From: CAYXDO01 sp964463485
GTDB lineage: Bacteria; Myxococcota; Kuafuiibacteriia; Kuafuiibacteriales; Kuafuiibacteriaceae
Length of the DNA: 64,000 nucleotides
Direction: 5' to 3'
NCBI GenBank assembly: GCA_964463485.1
Contig: CAYXDO010000002.1
Coordinates: 1 to 64,000, forward strand
Made by a program: the position numbers and the translations under genes. The notes below the pieces were generated by a model. The model was not told where the DNA came from and searched no databases. It worked only from the letters and a program-made list of their open reading frames with translations. Below, piece after piece: positions 17,609-26,148 of this stretch; position 1 is the stretch's first letter; every line of letters starts with the position of its first letter.

Positions 17609-18681
17609 TGCGGCATGGATTTTTGATGCGACGTTACGGATGGCTGATCTTGGCGCTCGTTCTCCTCGTTCTCGCGAGTTACCTCATGAGGGCAGGCGAG
17701 AAGCTGAAGCTCGGCGCAAACGACGAGCGTCAGGTGAATTTTCCGAGATTTGCCACGCCTGCCGAGTATGAGCGGAGCTCCAAGCGCCGCACGCTCCTCA
17801 CGATGCGGGAGACTTCGGCCACCGAACCCAAAGTCGTCGAGAAACGCGACCCGCTCCTCGCCGTGCTCCCAGCGAACGCTCCGTTTGGTGTCGTGATCGA
17901 AGCCAACGCGATCCGCAACAGCCCCATCGGGGAGATGCTCCTGGCCTGCACCGGAACGGCCGGTGCCGACAAGATTGCCGAGCTCAAGAAGGAAACGGGC
18001 TTCGATCCGCTCACCGATCTGGATCGCGTCGCCGTCGTGGGTGAGTCCGTCATGATGACGGGCAACTTCGGCGGGCTCGATCGAGCCAACATGGAGAAGG
18101 AGCTCGGAGCGCCGACGACTTACGGAGACAAGGCTCGTATCTACAAGAACGACAACGAGGCGGTCGCGGTGTGGAACGACGAGATGATGCTGGCCGCCAA
18201 GACGAGCGAGGAGCTCCAGCATTCCATCGACGTGCTGGAAGGAAGGAAGCCTCCGCCCGAGAGTCCCACGATCTCGGAGAACATGGCTTACGGAGAGGCC
18301 TACGGTAAACTATCCGTCGAGCTGTTGACTCGGATGCTTCCCGAAGAAGACGGGCTCAAAGACAAGGTGCGCGAAGCGATCGAAGGCGTCGAGCTGCACG
18401 CGACGACTTTTGGAGATGTCGCTTTGGTTGCGAAGCTCGACGGGTCTGACTCGGAGAAAGTCGAGGAGCTCGCGCGATCGCTCGGCGGAGCGCTCGCTCT
18501 CTTCCGACTTCAGGCGAAGAAAGAGGGTGGAAAAGAAGGCGAGGACCTCGCGGAGCTCCTCGACCTCGCTCGCATCGAGCGACAGGGCTCGGGCACCTTC
18601 TCGGTCGAGCTGGCGCTCCCGCTCTCCTATGTGAAGAAGAAACTCGGCCCCTGCGCCGACAAAGTCGTCTTGCCCGACTGA
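17608..18681 (+). CDS. Membrane-anchored protein of unknown function, third gene of ABC operon
   Basis: A 357-residue protein with a single N-terminal membrane helix (about residues 11-27) and a large extracytoplasmic domain rich in Glu/Lys/Ala. It begins at ATG 17608, overlapping the permease stop by one base, so it is translationally coupled to the exporter. I recognise no domain. The periplasmic part has alternating helices and strands (for example DRVAVVGESVMMTGNF) and ends with a Cys-containing segment (LGPCADKVVLPD). It may be a periplasmic partner or substrate-handling subunit of the ABC system; that rests on gene order only. Confidence 0.7.
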   Translation: MRHGFLMRRYGWLILALVLLVLASYLMRAGEKLKLGANDERQVNFPRFATPAEYERSSKRRTLLTMRETSATEPKVVEKRDPLLAVLPANAPFGVVIEANAIRNSPIGEMLLACTGTAGADKIAELKKETGFDPLTDLDRVAVVGESVMMTGNFGGLDRANMEKELGAPTTYGDKARIYKNDNEAVAVWNDEMMLAAKTSEELQHSIDVLEGRKPPPESPTISENMAYGEAYGKLSVELLTRMLPEEDGLKDKVREAIEGVELHATTFGDVALVAKLDGSDSEKVEELARSLGGALALFRLQAKKEGGKEGEDLAELLDLARIERQGSGTFSVELALPLSYVKKKLGPCADKVVLPD

Positions 18682-18857
18682 GTGTTCTGAAGCGCAGCGG
18701 ATGTGCGGATGTGCGATCGAAAGTCGTGCGCCGTGCTCATCCGCACGCGCTCGCCGGAATATCCCAGATTCCGCGACGGCATGCGCTGCGTCAACTTCGT
18801 GGAGAGGCAGGTCGGGGTCTTTCAAAAAGTTTCGGAACGTGAGACATCGGCTTCGGC

Positions 18858-21800
18858 ATGAACGAGCGTTTCTATCGAGCTTCCCTTCTCTCTCTGCTCG
18901 CGGCGTGCGCGGACTCGAACGGACCGGAATTGACCGTGGAGCCGACGACGCCGTCAGCAGGTTCGGAGAGCCGCGCGGGGCCGCCCATAGCGTTCGCGGC
19001 GAGCGGCCTCTTCGGGATCGAGGACTTCGTCCCCGGCACAGGCTTCGAAGCCATGGGCTTCTATGACAACCTGACGGAAAACGGTTCCCTGTTCATTCCT
19101 CCGGATCCCAACGGCGCTGCCGGAACGGACTCTCTGCTCGCCGTCGTCAACGCCATGATCGAGCTTCGCACCAAAGGCGGAGGGCTGATCGCCAGGGAGT
19201 CGCTCGGTGGGTTCTTCACGAGCCTCACGCCGGTGAACGCGTTGTTCGACCCCAAGGTGGTTTGGGACCACCACGCCAACCGCTTTCTCGCGGTGGCGCT
19301 CGAAGTGGTCGACGACGGAGTCTCGCCGAATGCGTCGCGAATCCTCGTCGCCGTCTCGAAGACGGCTTCACCGAGCCTGCTGACTACGGCCGACTGGTGG
19401 TACCACGCGATCGACAGCAGGATGACGATCGACGGGTTCGACACCTGGGCCGACTATCCGGGCTTCGAGGTCGATGAGGAGGCCGTCTACATCACGAACA
19501 ACATGTTCGAGTTCGGGACGGGCATCTACGTGAGCGGCCGACTTTGGATCATCGGCAAGACCGCGTTCTACTCAGGGGGCGCGGCGGTCGTCAGCGTCAA
19601 CGACCCATTCACGCCGGTGGGCGCAATCAGAACCACGACGATGCCTGCGCTGGTGATGGATCTGGCCGGGCTCGGCGGGACCCAGGGCACCTATCTGGTG
19701 GCGTACTCCGGCCTCAGCGGGGGAGGCCTCGAGTTCCTCCAAGTCATTCGGGTCGACGATCCGCTTGGGACTCCGACGTTCGTCAGCGCCGGAGCAGGTG
19801 CCGGGAACTTCGTTGCGCTCGGGAACGTCGACGATACGACGTTGGCCTCCGCGGACGCACCTCAATCCGGAACGGCGACACTCATCGACGCGGGCGACCG
19901 GCGGGCCTATGATGCGGTTTGGCGCAACGACAAGCTCTGGATGGTCACCACGATGCTGCCCCCGGCGGGCGCAGACGTAGGCGAAATGACGGCCCACTGG
20001 GTTTCGATGGACACGACCGTCGGAGACGAAGTCGTGTTGCTCCAGCAGGGCGACATCAGCGGCGACACGGACATCGCGGCGAATACTCATACCTATTACC
20101 CATCCATCGCCGTGAACTCGTCGGAGGCCGTGCAGATCGGCTTTGCGGCTTCGGCGAGCACGATCTTCGCTGGCGCTTACTATGCGGGCCGCGAAGCGGT
20201 TGACACCGCCGGGACGCTTCAAGCGGCCGCAACCGTCCATGTTGGCGTCGATTTCTACGTGCGCGAGTTTGGGGCGGGGCGAAATCGTTGGGGTGACTAT
20301 TCCGGTATGGCGCTCGACCCCAACGACGACACGCTCTTCTGGGCCTACAACGAGTGGGCTGACGTCGCAGATACCACGCCCGACTTCGATGGCGGGACGG
20401 GCGTTTGGGGCACTGCTTGGCGTCCCACGGCAGTAGGTCCGGCCCTCGCGGTCGAACTCTCGGACCTCGAGGGCGCGGTCACCAGGCGCGGCGTCGAGCT
20501 CCGCTGGAATGCCTCTTTCGAGCAGAATCACCTCGGCTACCACGTCTGGCGCGCCCGCGGCGCTGAGCCCCCGGAGCGTCTGACCAAGGAGCTCATCCTC
20601 GGCTCTTCGCTGGTGACTCGACAGCGCCTCCTCGCCGGCTACTCGTACGGCTGGGTCGACCCAAAGGGCGACTCTCGAAGCCGATACTGGGTCGAGTCGT
20701 TCGACCTCGAGGGCCACAGCACGAAGCATGACGTCGTGATGCGAGCTCGGCCGTTCCCGATGAACAACCCACAGAGTCTGGCGCGAGCTCTCGCGCTTCG
20801 AACGACTCAGCCGTCGCTCGACGGGCGCGCGCAAACGAAGCTTCAGTACGAGAGCGGTTGGTCTGTCGCGGGTCGCCCCGCCATCAAGCTCGGCGTCTCA
20901 TCCTCGGGCCTGACTGCGGTGGATGCGAAGTCGCTCTTCGCCGCAGGGTTGCCCACCGAAGTAGCACCTTCCGCGCTGCGTCTGTACGTCGACGGCCAAG
21001 AGGTCGCAATGAGAGTGCTCGGGGAAGGGGCCGGGCTCGTCGAAGGGATCGAGTTCTTCGGTGTTGGTCTCGACGTTCCGAGCACCGATACTCACGTCTA
21101 CTGGCTCGTCTGGGATCAACCCGGGACCGCAAAGCGCATGACTCGGGTTCGATCGGACGCGGAACACGGGAGCCCCTTCTCGTTCGAAGACGTCGCCGAA
21201 ATTCGAGAGCGCAACGTGTGGTTCGCCGGCCTCGCGCGAAGTGAAGAGCGCTTCTTCGGGCCGGCGCTCGCAGGGGAGGTCGTCGAACGAACCTTCGCGC
21301 TGGACGTCGTCGACCCTTCGAAGTCAGCGACGCTCGAGGTCGCGATTCAGGGGGTGTCGAGAGACTCCCACCGTATCGACGTGTATCTGAACGACCGCCT
21401 CCTCGGCACCGTCACCGCCGAAAACCGTCAGCGCGGCGTGAGCACCCTGCGAGTTCCCGAGGGGTCGTTGGTCGACGGACGTAACCAGCTCCGCCTCGCC
21501 CGAAAGGAATCCAACTCGGACGTCAGCCTGCTCGACTACGCACGCCTTCGATATACACGTGTCTCGAAGACGAACCGGCCCGAGCTCTTCGCCGAAGCTC
21601 CCGCGGGCCTTCGCCTGGCCGTCGAAGGTATGGCAGAGGGTGCTCGATTGTTCGATGTGACTGATCCGCGCTCCGTCGAGGAGCTCGTCGCTCCAAAGCT
21701 ATCGTTCAGACTCTCACGACCCGCCACCGTGTACGCGACCGCGCGACCCCGACAGCCAGCATTCATCCTACCGAACCGACCTTCCGCATGGGTCTCCGCT

Positions 21801-22802
21801 CGAGGCGCGGATGCGTTGGTTCTGACTTCGCGTTCCCTTCGACCAGCCGCCGAGAAGCTCGCGCGGCACCGCCAGACCGAGACCGGCATGACGGTCGCAG
21901 TCGTCGACGTAGAAGATGTGTTCGATGAGTTTGGCTACGGCCATCCGTCGCCGTTCGCGCTCCGCCGATTCCTTCAGTCGACTCGCGCCTGGGAGCAGGC
22001 GCCGCAGTATGTGACCTTGTTCGGTGACGCGACGCTCGACCCGCGTGACTTTCTCGGACTTGGCAAAGTGAACCACGTCCCCACGACCTACGTAGATCTC
22101 GGCGACGGGCCGTTTGCATCCGATGAAGCGCTGGCCGACTTCGATGCCGACGGAGCCGCCGACGTCATGATCGGACGGGTTCCCGCTGCGAACGCGGACG
22201 ACGCAGAGGCCCTCGTCTCGAAGCTGATCGCGGCCGGTCCTCTGAACTTGAGATCCGCCGTCGTCGTCTCTCAAGATGATGGCAGCGGCTACCTGCCCCA
22301 GTGGGCCGACCAAGTGACTTCGATCTTGTCCTCCTCGATCGAGGTCGAGCGCATCAAGTCGAGCTCAGGGCTCCCGCAGGCGAGCTCGCTCGAGGCGCGG
22401 CTCGACCAAGGAGCGGACCTCGTGGCGTACTTCGGCCATGGTGGACCCGACCGCTGGGCCGGAGACCTCTTCGATACTTCGAGAGCTCGCACGTTGAGCG
22501 GATCGCCAGGACTCTATGTCTCGATGAGTTGCCTCAACGGGACCTTCGACGATCCCGCGCTCACGAGCCTAGGAGAGTCGGTCTTGCTCGCGCCCGGCGG
22601 AGCGACCGCGGTCATCGCGATGAGTACGGCAGCCAAAGCTCCCGTGCAGCGACTCGGCGCCACGGAGCTCTTTGGCGCGCTTTCCGAAGGCCAGGCCACC
22701 CTAGGAGAGATCGTTCACCGCGCTCGGCTCGCGAGCCCGCCTGAGGTGCGCAGCGGCCTAGCGCTCCTCGGCGACCCCATGACCCAAGTCGTCGCCCACT
22801 GA
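18858..22802 (+). CDS. Gingipain-like C25 cysteine peptidase, large lipoprotein
   Basis: This is a 1,314-residue lipoprotein with lipobox LLAAC near residue 17. Residues 30-530 form a beta-rich region with repeated Trp/Asp motifs, probably a propeller; residues 540-960 contain fibronectin-like and jelly-roll-like strands. The C-terminal 300 residues are a peptidase family C25 domain: PQYVTLFGDATLDPRD, catalytic His1194 in FGHGGPDRW and catalytic Cys1225 in SMSCLNG. C25 enzymes cleave after Arg or Lys. There is no type IX sorting domain; the lipid anchor replaces it. The gene stands alone between the ABC operon and a convergent VapBC pair. A role in predation or in processing surface proteins is inference. 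Confidence 0.85.
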   Translation: MNERFYRASLLSLLAACADSNGPELTVEPTTPSAGSESRAGPPIAFAASGLFGIEDFVPGTGFEAMGFYDNLTENGSLFIPPDPNGAAGTDSLLAVVNAMIELRTKGGGLIARESLGGFFTSLTPVNALFDPKVVWDHHANRFLAVALEVVDDGVSPNASRILVAVSKTASPSLLTTADWWYHAIDSRMTIDGFDTWADYPGFEVDEEAVYITNNMFEFGTGIYVSGRLWIIGKTAFYSGGAAVVSVNDPFTPVGAIRTTTMPALVMDLAGLGGTQGTYLVAYSGLSGGGLEFLQVIRVDDPLGTPTFVSAGAGAGNFVALGNVDDTTLASADAPQSGTATLIDAGDRRAYDAVWRNDKLWMVTTMLPPAGADVGEMTAHWVSMDTTVGDEVVLLQQGDISGDTDIAANTHTYYPSIAVNSSEAVQIGFAASASTIFAGAYYAGREAVDTAGTLQAAATVHVGVDFYVREFGAGRNRWGDYSGMALDPNDDTLFWAYNEWADVADTTPDFDGGTGVWGTAWRPTAVGPALAVELSDLEGAVTRRGVELRWNASFEQNHLGYHVWRARGAEPPERLTKELILGSSLVTRQRLLAGYSYGWVDPKGDSRSRYWVESFDLEGHSTKHDVVMRARPFPMNNPQSLARALALRTTQPSLDGRAQTKLQYESGWSVAGRPAIKLGVSSSGLTAVDAKSLFAAGLPTEVAPSALRLYVDGQEVAMRVLGEGAGLVEGIEFFGVGLDVPSTDTHVYWLVWDQPGTAKRMTRVRSDAEHGSPFSFEDVAEIRERNVWFAGLARSEERFFGPALAGEVVERTFALDVVDPSKSATLEVAIQGVSRDSHRIDVYLNDRLLGTVTAENRQRGVSTLRVPEGSLVDGRNQLRLARKESNSDVSLLDYARLRYTRVSKTNRPELFAEAPAGLRLAVEGMAEGARLFDVTDPRSVEELVAPKLSFRLSRPATVYATARPRQPAFILPNRPSAWVSARGADALVLTSRSLRPAAEKLARHRQTETGMTVAVVDVEDVFDEFGYGHPSPFALRRFLQSTRAWEQAPQYVTLFGDATLDPRDFLGLGKVNHVPTTYVDLGDGPFASDEALADFDADGAADVMIGRVPAANADDAEALVSKLIAAGPLNLRSAVVVSQDDGSGYLPQWADQVTSILSSSIEVERIKSSSGLPQASSLEARLDQGADLVAYFGHGGPDRWAGDLFDTSRARTLSGSPGLYVSMSCLNGTFDDPALTSLGESVLLAPGGATAVIAMSTAAKAPVQRLGATELFGALSEGQATLGEIVHRARLASPPEVRSGLALLGDPMTQVVAH

Positions 22803-22814
22803 ATCGCCTCGAAG

Positions 22815-22832
22815 GCCGCTCGAACGAGCGGC
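22815..22832. terminator. Candidate intergenic hairpin between convergent genes
   Basis: GCCGCTCG and CGAGCGGC form a perfect 8-bp stem with an AA loop, 13 bases after the peptidase stop and between two convergent genes. There is no T-tract on either side, so it is only a candidate bidirectional terminator. Confidence 0.3.
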
Positions 22833-22968
22833 TCCGAGGGCGCAAGGCGAGCCGTTTGAACGGTGTCTCGAACCCGGGCCCCCCGCTCGACCTTCGTGAG
22901 AAGTCCGAGAGCTTTCGCGATCTGTGAGTCTCGTCAGGCAACTCATTCCACGGGTATCGACCCACGGA

Positions 22969-23388
22969 TCAGATGTCGGCAGGCAGCAACCGGAACGGCC
23001 GACCGTTGAGTCGGCGCACGACTCGGAAATGGCGCTCGTCGAGCGTCAACAGGTCTCGGACTCCGTGTCGTTGAGCGAGGACGACGATGGACGCGTCTGC
23101 AACTCCGATCTCGAGCTCGCGATATTTCTCGATCACGGAGGACGCTACCTCGACGTCATTTGCCCCAAAAGGGTCCACGGAGTACGCCCCCCGAGCGACC
23201 TCCCCGAGAAAGGCGAGCTCGGCTTCGACACTCACGCGCGATACCAACAGATAGTCGAGCTCGGCTAGCACGAACGGGGACAGCACCAGCGGCCCGCGGG
23301 CATTTCGAAGGACCTTGGCGCAGGCGGCGTGTTGGCGTTGCGAGGCGTCGATTGCGGCCAAAAGGCCGCTCGTATCGAGAAGGATCAA
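22969..23388 (-). CDS. vapC: PIN-domain ribonuclease, VapC-type toxin
   Basis: It is a 139-residue PIN-domain protein. Acidic residues of the active site are readable: LLDTSG at the N-terminus (Asp5), a Glu in VLAELDYLL (about 44), and ADASIVVLA (Asp about 99) followed by LTLDERHF. VapC toxins cleave tRNA or rRNA with Mg2+. The start is a TTG at 23388 that overlaps the antitoxin stop by four bases (TTGA), so the pair is coupled with antitoxin first, the normal VapBC order. Confidence 0.85.
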   Translation of the reverse strand: MILLDTSGLLAAIDASQRQHAACAKVLRNARGPLVLSPFVLAELDYLLVSRVSVEAELAFLGEVARGAYSVDPFGANDVEVASSVIEKYRELEIGVADASIVVLAQRHGVRDLLTLDERHFRVVRRLNGRPFRLLPADI

Positions 23389-23606
23389 CTTTCCCCGAAT
23401 CCTTCGAGCGCCTCCTCGACGCGTTCAGCGAGCGTTTCGTCTCCGCTCTTGAATAGCGGTAGAGTCGGTCTCGGAGCCTCCGCCTCGGCAGTCATGGCTC
23501 GAATGGCTTCTCGAATGAGCTCAGCCACCGTACACGAGCGCTCGGCGGCCAAACGATCGAGGGCCCGCCTGCTATCGTCCGGCAGATACACCGTGGTTCG
23601 ATGCAC
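23385..23606 (-). CDS. vapB: Ribbon-helix-helix antitoxin, VapB-type
   Basis: It is a 73-residue protein if started at GTG 23606. The N-terminus HRTTVYLPDDSRRALDRLA and CTVAELIREAIR form a ribbon-helix-helix fold, which binds operator DNA and usually represses the operon. The C-terminal half (PTLPLFKSGDETLAERVEEALEG) would wrap the toxin. I prefer GTG 23606 over ATG 23651 because family members begin right before the first strand. Two GCCATAT repeats immediately upstream (about 23609-23632) could be the autoregulatory operator. Confidence 0.75.
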   Translation of the reverse strand: MHRTTVYLPDDSRRALDRLAAERSCTVAELIREAIRAMTAEAEAPRPTLPLFKSGDETLAERVEEALEGFGES

Positions 23607-23608
23607 GC

Positions 23609-23632
23609 CATATATCGTGCCATATGCGTCGC
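23609..23632 (-). promoter_or_regulatory. Possible VapB operator: paired GCCATAT repeats
   Basis: Two direct copies of GCCATAT lie in the 25 bases before the antitoxin start (plus strand reads GCCATATATCGTGCCATAT). Ribbon-helix-helix antitoxins typically bind such short paired sites at their own promoter. This is inference from position and spacing. Confidence 0.3.
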
Positions 23633-23710
23633 CCGAGTTCAACGCAAGCATCCCGCTTGGCGAGAAGGCCGGCGCCAAATCGCGAAGAAATGCCCCGCTT
23701 TGACCGAGGG

Positions 23711-23992
23711 GCGACTTGCTCAATCCGCGGGTCCGTCGGGCAAAGGCAGGCAGCGGGATCATTTGCGCTGACGGTATGCCCTGCAACCAGAGGCGGGCCG
23801 CGAGCTCCAGCCGAAGCTCAGTACACGTCCCTGGAAGTTCGTGACCACGCTGTCATCTGTGTGCTCTGTGGGCTTCGGCTCTGTGCTCTCTGTGGTTTCT
23901 CCCGTGGTCACGAATTTGCGCGGACTTGTACTTATCATTACTTAGCTCCGACTTTCTCGAGCGACTTGATCCCTAGGGTCCGTCGGGCAAAG
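23711..23992. repeat. Imperfect direct repeat bracketing a dispersed palindrome
   Basis: Copy one at 23711-23745 and copy two at 23961-23992 share GCGACTTG and an exact 17-bp block (GGGTCCGTCGGGCAAAG at 23729-23745 and 23976-23992). The intervening 215 bases contain a dispersed CACAGAG-type palindrome copy. The second copy lies immediately before the GTG start of the uracil-DNA glycosylase gene. Confidence 0.85.
23821..23945 (+). repeat. Dispersed palindromic repeat, copy 1
   Basis: This 125-bp copy starts GTACACGTCC, contains TGTGTGCTCTGTGGGCTTCG and GCTCTGTGCTCTCTGTGG, and ends near CACGAATTTGCGCGGACTTG then TAC. Its outer ends are imperfect inverted repeats (GTACA...GTGACCA and TGGTCACG...TGTAC). 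It matches the element at 38134-38300 in the same orientation, the copy at 29851-30012 in the opposite one, and a fragment at 40238-40270. No gene lies inside. Confidence 0.85.
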
Positions 23993-24000
23993 ACTTCCGT

Positions 24001-24984
24001 GTGGCCGACGACCTGCACCAACTCGTGCGACAACTTCGAGCGGAGCTCGAGTGGGCGGCGAGGGTCGGGGTGATCGACACAGCGCCTCCGGAGTCCGAGG
24101 TCAAGCCGCGGAGCGTTGCGGCGCAGGGTCGCGAGCCGTCCTCCGGCACACCGGTCCGACGAGCAGAGGCTCCCGCGTTCGCTCGTCCCGTCGCCGAGGT
24201 CCCAAGGGCACAGGCTGCCCCTCCTGCTCGGCGTGCCGATGTTCCGCCGCTCCCTCGTGACTTCGACGCTGCGCCACGCTCGGGATCTGCGCCTTCCGCG
24301 CGGCCTGCGAGCGCACGTCCTGAGCCCGCCCGCGGCCCACCCCCCACTCCGATGGAGCGACCCAAGGCACCGGAGGCGCGCCTGCCTGTGGACTCAGCGC
24401 CCGTCGTGGCGCGTCAGACGCTCGAGGCGATTCGCGCAGAGCTCGGCGACTGTAGGCGCTGTAAGCTCTGCCAAGGGCGGTCCAACATCGTCTTCGGCGT
24501 GGGCTCTCCGACCGCCGAGCTCATGTTCGTGGGCGAGGGTCCGGGCGCCGAGGAAGACCGCCTCGGCGAGCCCTTCGTCGGGGAGGCCGGGCACCTCTTG
24601 ACCAAGATGATCAGGGCGATGGGCTTCGATCGTTGGCAGGTCTACATCGCGAACGTGGTGAAGTGTCGACCTCCTTCGAATCGAGATCCGGAGCCGGAGG
24701 AGATCGCCGCGTGTGAGCCTTTTCTGCTGAAGCAGATCGAGTCGGTTCGGCCTAAAGTGATTGTGGCTCTAGGCCGTCATGCTACTCATACTCTCCTCAG
24801 GACTGACACCGCCATCAGCCGACTTCGCGGTCGCTGGACCGTGTATCAGGGGGTTCCGTTGATGCCGACGTACCATCCGGCGTATCTTTTGCGAAATCCC
24901 GGCGACAAGCGGCTCGTGTGGGAGGATCTCAAGTCGGTGCTAGCGGCGCTGGGTCGGGTCGTGCCGGAGCGTACGGAGAAGTGA
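24001..24984 (+). CDS. Uracil-DNA glycosylase, family 4 type (Fe-S)
   Basis: It has 327 residues. The first 145 are a Pro/Ala/Arg-rich, probably disordered tail. The C-terminal 180 residues are a UDG fold. Motif 1 reads GEGPGAEEDRLGEPFVG and motif 2 reads HPAYLLR. Four cysteines in family-4 spacing (C151-x2-C154, then C222-x15-C238) should bind a 4Fe-4S cluster. The enzyme removes uracil from DNA, starting base-excision repair of deaminated cytosine. The start is GTG 24001. The stop overlaps the next gene's GTG by four bases (GTGA), an odd pairing of a repair enzyme and a secreted Cys-rich lipoprotein. Confidence 0.85.
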   Translation: MADDLHQLVRQLRAELEWAARVGVIDTAPPESEVKPRSVAAQGREPSSGTPVRRAEAPAFARPVAEVPRAQAAPPARRADVPPLPRDFDAAPRSGSAPSARPASARPEPARGPPPTPMERPKAPEARLPVDSAPVVARQTLEAIRAELGDCRRCKLCQGRSNIVFGVGSPTAELMFVGEGPGAEEDRLGEPFVGEAGHLLTKMIRAMGFDRWQVYIANVVKCRPPSNRDPEPEEIAACEPFLLKQIESVRPKVIVALGRHATHTLLRTDTAISRLRGRWTVYQGVPLMPTYHPAYLLRNPGDKRLVWEDLKSVLAALGRVVPERTEK

Positions 24985-26048
24985 GGCGAGCGCTGCTGCT
25001 CGTGGGTGTGGCGTGCGCGAGCGAAGCGCCGTCGAGCCCCTCGATCGAGCTCGCTGAGTTGTGCGCTGCGCTCTCGACGGCCGAATGCGATCGAATGGCG
25101 AGCTGTGGGGGGTTTGTAGGCGCCTTTGATCGAGTCGCGTGCAAGACGTGGTTCGACCAGGTTCGGTGTCGTCCTACGATCGAACAGGCTCAGAAAGCCG
25201 TCGAGCGGAGCTCGTTGGCGTACAATGCTTTCCTCGCGAAGAGCTGCGTGGATGCGGTGAGCGCTTCGCCGTGCCTCGGCGCATTTCGGTCCACGCTGTT
25301 CGTCGAGGGCTGCGGGGAGCCGTTTGCGGGGAAGGTCGACGAAGGCGGCGCCTGTGTCTTCGGCGCGGAGTGCAAGGGCTCCGCGTTCTGCAACTTGGCC
25401 TCGTGCCCGGGTGTCTGTCTCGAGCTCCGGAAGCTCGCGGAACCTTGTGACGCAAGGAATCCGTGCGACGAAGAGTTGTATTGCAGCACGACGAACGTCT
25501 GCCGCAAGTCGGTCTCGGTCGGTCAGCCCTGCGAGCTGTCGCTGGTCGGCAATCCTTGTGAGGATGGCTCGTTCTGCGACCGAAGCTCCGCGGACGCTGA
25601 GTGTGTGCGGGGCCGGGGCCGGGGCAACGCGTGTGCACGCGACCTCGAGTGTGCCAAGGACCTCTCTTGTTTGCGCAACCTGTGCTCGGGCGGCGAAGAC
25701 GGCGACACCTGCGACGAAGACGACGACTGCGACGATGGGCTCGTATGCGGATCTCGAGGTCGCTGTGCAGTCCCTGTGGCTCTAGGAGAGTCGTGCGAGG
25801 GTCACGGCGCGTGCCGGCCCGGCCTGACGTGTACGAGCTCGGTCGGCCTCACGGTCTGTGTCGAGGAGCTCCGGGTCGGCTCGAGCTGCTCTCCGGCCGG
25901 CGCGCCTTGCCACCTCGGCACATGCTCGACGGGGTCGTGTGTCGCTGCCTCTCGGGATGGAGATATCTGCGCCGAACCCTCGGACTGTCTCCCGAATCGT
26001 CGCTGCAACACAGCTCGGTGTGAAGCCGCGCTCGCTTGCGCCCTGTGA
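24981..26048 (+). CDS. Cys-rich lipoprotein with Dickkopf-like repeats
   Basis: It is a 355-residue lipoprotein starting at GTG 24981; the lipobox is VGVAC. The body contains five to six repeats of the pattern G-x2-C-x5-C-x3-L-x-C-x4-C, annotated in myxobacteria as Dickkopf N-terminal Cys-rich domains. About 40 cysteines in all should form disulphides outside the cell. It is translationally coupled to the upstream glycosylase gene. Function is unknown; it is probably a surface structural or binding protein. Confidence 0.75.
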   Translation: MRRALLLVGVACASEAPSSPSIELAELCAALSTAECDRMASCGGFVGAFDRVACKTWFDQVRCRPTIEQAQKAVERSSLAYNAFLAKSCVDAVSASPCLGAFRSTLFVEGCGEPFAGKVDEGGACVFGAECKGSAFCNLASCPGVCLELRKLAEPCDARNPCDEELYCSTTNVCRKSVSVGQPCELSLVGNPCEDGSFCDRSSADAECVRGRGRGNACARDLECAKDLSCLRNLCSGGEDGDTCDEDDDCDDGLVCGSRGRCAVPVALGESCEGHGACRPGLTCTSSVGLTVCVEELRVGSSCSPAGAPCHLGTCSTGSCVAASRDGDICAEPSDCLPNRRCNTARCEAALACAL

Positions 26049-26148
26049 CGAATCGCGGCATTGGCCGCGGCCCCGTCGGCCGCGTTATGTTTAGGGAAGC
26101 CTTCTCGCCTGCTCGTGCGTTGGTACGGATCGGCCAAAGGATCGAAGT

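Noticed and set aside
19572..20834. Open frame of 420 codons opposite the C25 peptidase
   Set aside because: Antisense shadow rich in Arg and Asp with no recognisable fold.
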